From Grammothele lineata (lineage: Eukaryota; Basidiomycota; Agaricomycetes; Polyporales; Polyporaceae): DNA of 55,533 nucleotides. Of the stretch, positions 52,578 through 55,533 are shown in pieces. Below the pieces are notes generated by a model. The model searched no databases. It was not told the origin of the DNA and worked only from the letters and a program-made list of their open reading frames with translations. Numbering within the stretch: position 1 is the stretch's first letter; every line of letters begins with the position of its first letter. The stretch is from the NCBI GenBank assembly GCA_002150815.3, contig NDFF03000238.1:1-55533 (forward strand), written 5' to 3'. Made by a program: the position numbers and the translations under genes.

Positions 52578-53182
52578 GAACATCACAAGGCCCGAGCGCA
52601 TTCCTCTCATATCGGTACACGTTCCTTGTCTAATCAATTGGTACAACGGTCATTTGCATCAGTCAGTCTGGGACCTTGCTTCGAATCCTAGTACACATAC
52701 AATCACACGTGTAGAATGACCACATCCCGCATCCACCGTTGCAATCCATTCACTATTCCGCACTACCAATCCGCTAATCTACATTGTTTGGATAATACCC
52801 TCTTGTGTCCTAATACTCACAAATCTATGTCTCGCAGACGGTATGTTGTCTTGGAGTTACTGGATAGCGAGCGCCGGAACACTCGTCAAATTCAGTTTTG
52901 CGCTGAGCGTTCCGGCGAGCCGTAAGTTTACAGATTAAGCGCCCGTGTACTCGGTTGTAAGCTTTTACCACGAGGCAGGTGGTCCTATGATTAGTAGGAG
53001 CCGTAGTAGGAACCCTAGTAGACGTCTGTTGAAGTGCCATATATGAAACTGGGCAAAGCCGCAAGTTGTATCCTCATCTCTCCTCCCACCAAGGCTCGGT
53101 ACGATAGTCCTGAATATGTGCCGAACGCCGTGCTCACATTCAGTTGCTAGCGTCGAGACTAGGAACGTCGACAACCATCAAA
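52578..53182. other. Intergenic, nothing recognised
   Basis: About 600 bases between the transporter stop and the F-box-like start, both on the plus strand. Composition is closer to AT/GC balance. No gene or repeat was recognised. Confidence 0.5.
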
Positions 53183-54964
53183 ATGTCGATCGTAAATAGC
53201 GGCGGCCCTCCTACTGGCGATGCAAGGCCCCGATTGCCCCCTGAACTGAGCTTGTCTGTCATCGATGCTTTAGGGGAGGAACATTACGAGAAGAGACTAC
53301 ACGATAATTGGTGGACGCAGGACGAGAGTACCGATGCGCTCGAACAATGTGCACTAGTCCATCGCACATGGCGCCCTCACGCACAGTCCTGGCTATTCCG
53401 TGCCGTTCGTGTGCGGGACATCTTCCACCTTCGTGGCTTGGCGGCGACGATCGACGCCAGCCCCTCCCTGGCACAACACGTCTTCCACATTGTTCTTGGA
53501 GTGGCCACCTCGGCGGCACCATTCCGACGGACGACGTGGTACACGCCGCTCCACGTATTCCCTTCCCTTCTGGGAGGGAAGCTGCCCAACCTGCGTGGCA
53601 TGACCATCGAATCGTCCCTCATGTTAGATTGCCCATTCGGAGATAATGACGATTCTGGAGAGAAGGGCACCGGCGAGACAAAAGTGGAGTCGTACCTCGG
53701 CATCCCCCGTCTATTCCGTAGGCTTCATGAAACCGCGTTCTCTTCCGTGACCACTTTGACATTGTTTGCTATAACGTTCTCCAATTTTGCCGACTTCATG
53801 CTCCTGCTCTCCTGCTTCACCAACCTCAAAAGCTTCGATGTGCATGCGGTCTCCTGGTTGGTACTAGGCCATTTCCCGAGATATGCGACCGGCAAGACTG
53901 CGAAGGTGAACTACCTCATACAGACATTTTTGGGACATCTCCAGATCCTGAAAGTACGTCGAAGCTTGGGAACAGGCGCCGGTTAAGCTATGCGTCCCTC
54001 TTGCGTTTCAGCATGCTAATCTCAGCTTTTGTAGGTCGGGACACTGCCGATGCATGGTATTCAGAGACTACTAGCCGCGTTTCCCCCCGGGAGACATCTT
54101 CGACACATTGGATTCGACTGCCTTCCTGGCCCTGAGGTTATGACTGGCACGATGTTAGCGAATAGTCCGAGCCTAAGAGACATCTTCTACGGTATCCCAG
54201 TTAGAGACGCACGCAAAGCCGGCGAATTTGATCCTATTACGGGCATTAATTGCGGAAGTATCACCTTGAGCAACTTTTCGAGGCTCGCGGTCGTCATTAT
54301 GAGTCGGCAGCCCTCACTAATTTCAGATGGATCAGATGAGGGCGACCATTTCACTAAGCACGAACTATCAGAAAATCAAGATAGCCTCAGGCAAATCTTA
54401 CACTCCTGGACGTCGCAACCGACACCATTGGTGCAGGCGCGCCGACTCACCATGGATTGGTCGAATAACGGGTGCCACGCAATCAACAAATATTGGAGAG
54501 AGTGGCAGGCAGACGCGGAGGTTTTGGACAGCTACTGGGGATCAGGTCAGTCCTGATAGATGCTCTTATGTAGTAAATGGTAGGGCGTGACTACAATTAC
54601 TGACGGCAACAGATCCTCCCCTCTTTGTGACAATGAAGATACCGCATGATATTCCACATCTCGCTGACGAGCGACTCGAAGCCAAGCTCGAGCATCGACT
54701 CAACGGATTGTGTCCTCAGCTGGCAAAACGTGGTCGATTTCAAGTCGAGATGGGCCTAAATGAACGCAAAGGCACGAGTATGGGCGTGCACATGGAAGAG
54801 CAGCATCATTTCTCTCCTGACGGGGAGACATGTCCGAATTACGCTATCAACGTTGCGTGGATCGAAAGCGATAGTACGTTGTATTCCGCAAAACTTTCTT
54901 GAGTGAGAATGTTAACATAGCCTACACAGTTAAACCAGCGTCTGAGGCGGCACAACCCCTCTAG
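53183..54964 (+). CDS. F-box-like protein of the Agaricomycete type
   Basis: Exons 53183-53953, 54035-54545, 54613-54873 and 54921-54964 give 528 residues. The start matches the family pattern RLPPELSLSVIDAL, followed by CALVHRTWRPHAQSWLFRAVRVRD, a degenerate F-box seen in large Agaricomycete families. The rest is a leucine-rich, LRR-like region (LPNLRGMTIES, FTNLKSFDVHA, GRHLRHIGFD) with a loose C-terminus. It may be an SCF substrate adaptor, but no target can be named. The last intron has two in-phase acceptors nine bases apart (after 54920 or after 54929), giving Thr-Tyr-Thr-Val or Ile before the final KPASEAAQPL. Confidence 0.75.
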
Positions 54965-55245
54965 GAACTTCGCGCCATGAGGGAGTGATGCATGGGAGCG
55001 GTCGTCTGCAGGGGACATCCATCTGGACATCCCAAAGCTCCGCAATGCGCGCGTTGTAGGGCTATGCAAACGGAGGAGCGGCTTACAGCAGGGTGAGGGG
55101 GAGCGTACACGATGAATGCAGTCTGAAGGATCCGCTTGAACCGCACGCACGCGTTTTGAACCAGATTACTACAAAGGCTGGTATATGTACTACTATCTAT
55201 TCTACGATCCCGAAACGAGCCTCGCCCATCTATCAGGATTCAGTG

Positions 55246-55533
55246 TCACGCACCGCGCCGCGCGTCCGCCTCGACCGCACATATCTCCTGCACGCCCTCC
55301 CTAAAGAACACGACGTTGTACTCCAACAGGCCGCGGCGCGCGTCGAACACCGCGGCGGGCACGAGCGCGAGGAGCGCGAGCGCGGGCCAGGGCGCGGCGG
55401 CGACGAGGTGGTACGCGAGCACCGTGCCCCCGCCCGGGCCCGTGGGCGAGAGCGTCGCGGAGGCGCTGGGGTAGAAGCGCGGGCGGGAGCCGGGGGGCGG
55501 TGCTGGTGAGGAGGGGGAGGGGGAGGGGGAGGG
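55246..55533 (-). CDS. C-terminal fragment of a putative membrane protein (cut by window edge)
   Basis: A minus-strand frame open from the window end to a stop at 55246-55248. It shows a Pro/Ser-rich stretch, one hydrophobic helix (PWPALALLALVPAAVF), then FDARRGLLEYNVVFFREGVQEICAVEADARRGA at the C-terminus. The hydrophobic segment followed by a charged tail reads as a real protein, whereas the plus-strand frame over the same DNA is Arg/Gly-rich and looks like a shadow. The protein family was not recognised, and upstream exons lie outside the window. Confidence 0.5.
   Translation of the reverse strand, partial: PSPSPSPSSPAPPPGSRPRFYPSASATLSPTGPGGGTVLAYHLVAAAPWPALALLALVPAAVFDARRGLLEYNVVFFREGVQEICAVEADARRGA
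55513..55533 (+). repeat. GGGGGA tandem repeat at window end
   Basis: Four G runs separated by single A, running into the window end. The pattern fits a G-quadruplex-forming sequence on the plus strand and lies within the putative minus-strand reading frame. Confidence 0.5.

Noticed and set aside
52661..52700. tRNA-like B-box resemblance (TTCGAATCC)
   Set aside because: No matching A-box or cloverleaf arms upstream at the required spacing.
55093..55509. Plus-strand 138-codon frame at the right edge
   Set aside because: Arg/Gly/Glu-rich shadow of the minus-strand frame, which has a clear hydrophobic helix and charged tail.

Overview
The window is nuclear DNA from a filamentous basidiomycete, most likely a wood-decay Agaricomycete (Polyporales-like). 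The evidence is: GC-rich coding exons split by many 50-70 nt GT-AG introns with CTGAC-type branch sites; two secreted GH10 xylanases carrying fungal CBM1 cellulose-binding modules; a DUF6535 membrane protein and degenerate F-box proteins typical of Agaricomycetes; and fungal versions of Pmc1, Pwp1, eIF3j, Coq9, a Sac7-type RhoGAP and an AVT3-type transporter. No rRNA, tRNA, CRISPR, intact transposon or bacterial-style operon was found. Gene models were built by hand: exons were joined at GT-AG sites, the reading phase was checked across each junction, and the products were judged against remembered family motifs.

Layout. 1-5390 has no supportable gene. 5391-10255 (+) is a Pmc1-type Ca2+-ATPase. 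11533-17540 is a plant-cell-wall locus: a CBM1-GH10 xylanase (+), an atypical short-chain dehydrogenase (-) and a second CBM1-GH10 xylanase (-), the two xylanases being an inverted paralogous pair around the SDR. 17541-21886 holds housekeeping genes: COQ9 (-) and PWP1 (+) share a short divergent promoter, and eIF3j/HCR1 (-) converges on PWP1. 22344-32314 holds an F-box protein (-), a membrane-anchored GMC oxidoreductase (+), a basidiomycete coiled-coil membrane protein (-) and a formin-type GBD/FH3 protein lacking FH2 (-). 32867-38438 holds a DUF6535 protein (+) and a Sac7-like RhoGAP (+). 40015-42080 (+) is a type II membrane GH17 beta-1,3-glucanase. 43128-48721 (-) is a 1795-residue proline-rich protein with an embedded AhpC/TSA thioredoxin-like domain. 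49677-52577 (+) is a vacuolar amino-acid transporter, 53183-54964 (+) an F-box-like protein, and 55246-55533 (-) the C-terminus of a membrane protein cut by the window edge.

Functionally, the left half mixes lignocellulose attack (xylanases, possibly the GMC oxidase) with core metabolism (ubiquinone, ribosome biogenesis, translation initiation). The right half is weighted to polarity and cell wall (Rho-binding FH3, RhoGAP, GH17 glucanase). Ca2+ and amino-acid storage in the vacuole is represented by Pmc1 and AVT.

The most striking signal is splicing. Four genes only give a sensible protein if ultra-small internal exons are accepted: 2 nt in the second xylanase, 4 nt in the GMC oxidoreductase, and 9 nt in the SDR and in the GH17 enzyme. 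The 2-nt exon lies between two introns of which only one exists in the paralogous xylanase in the same window.
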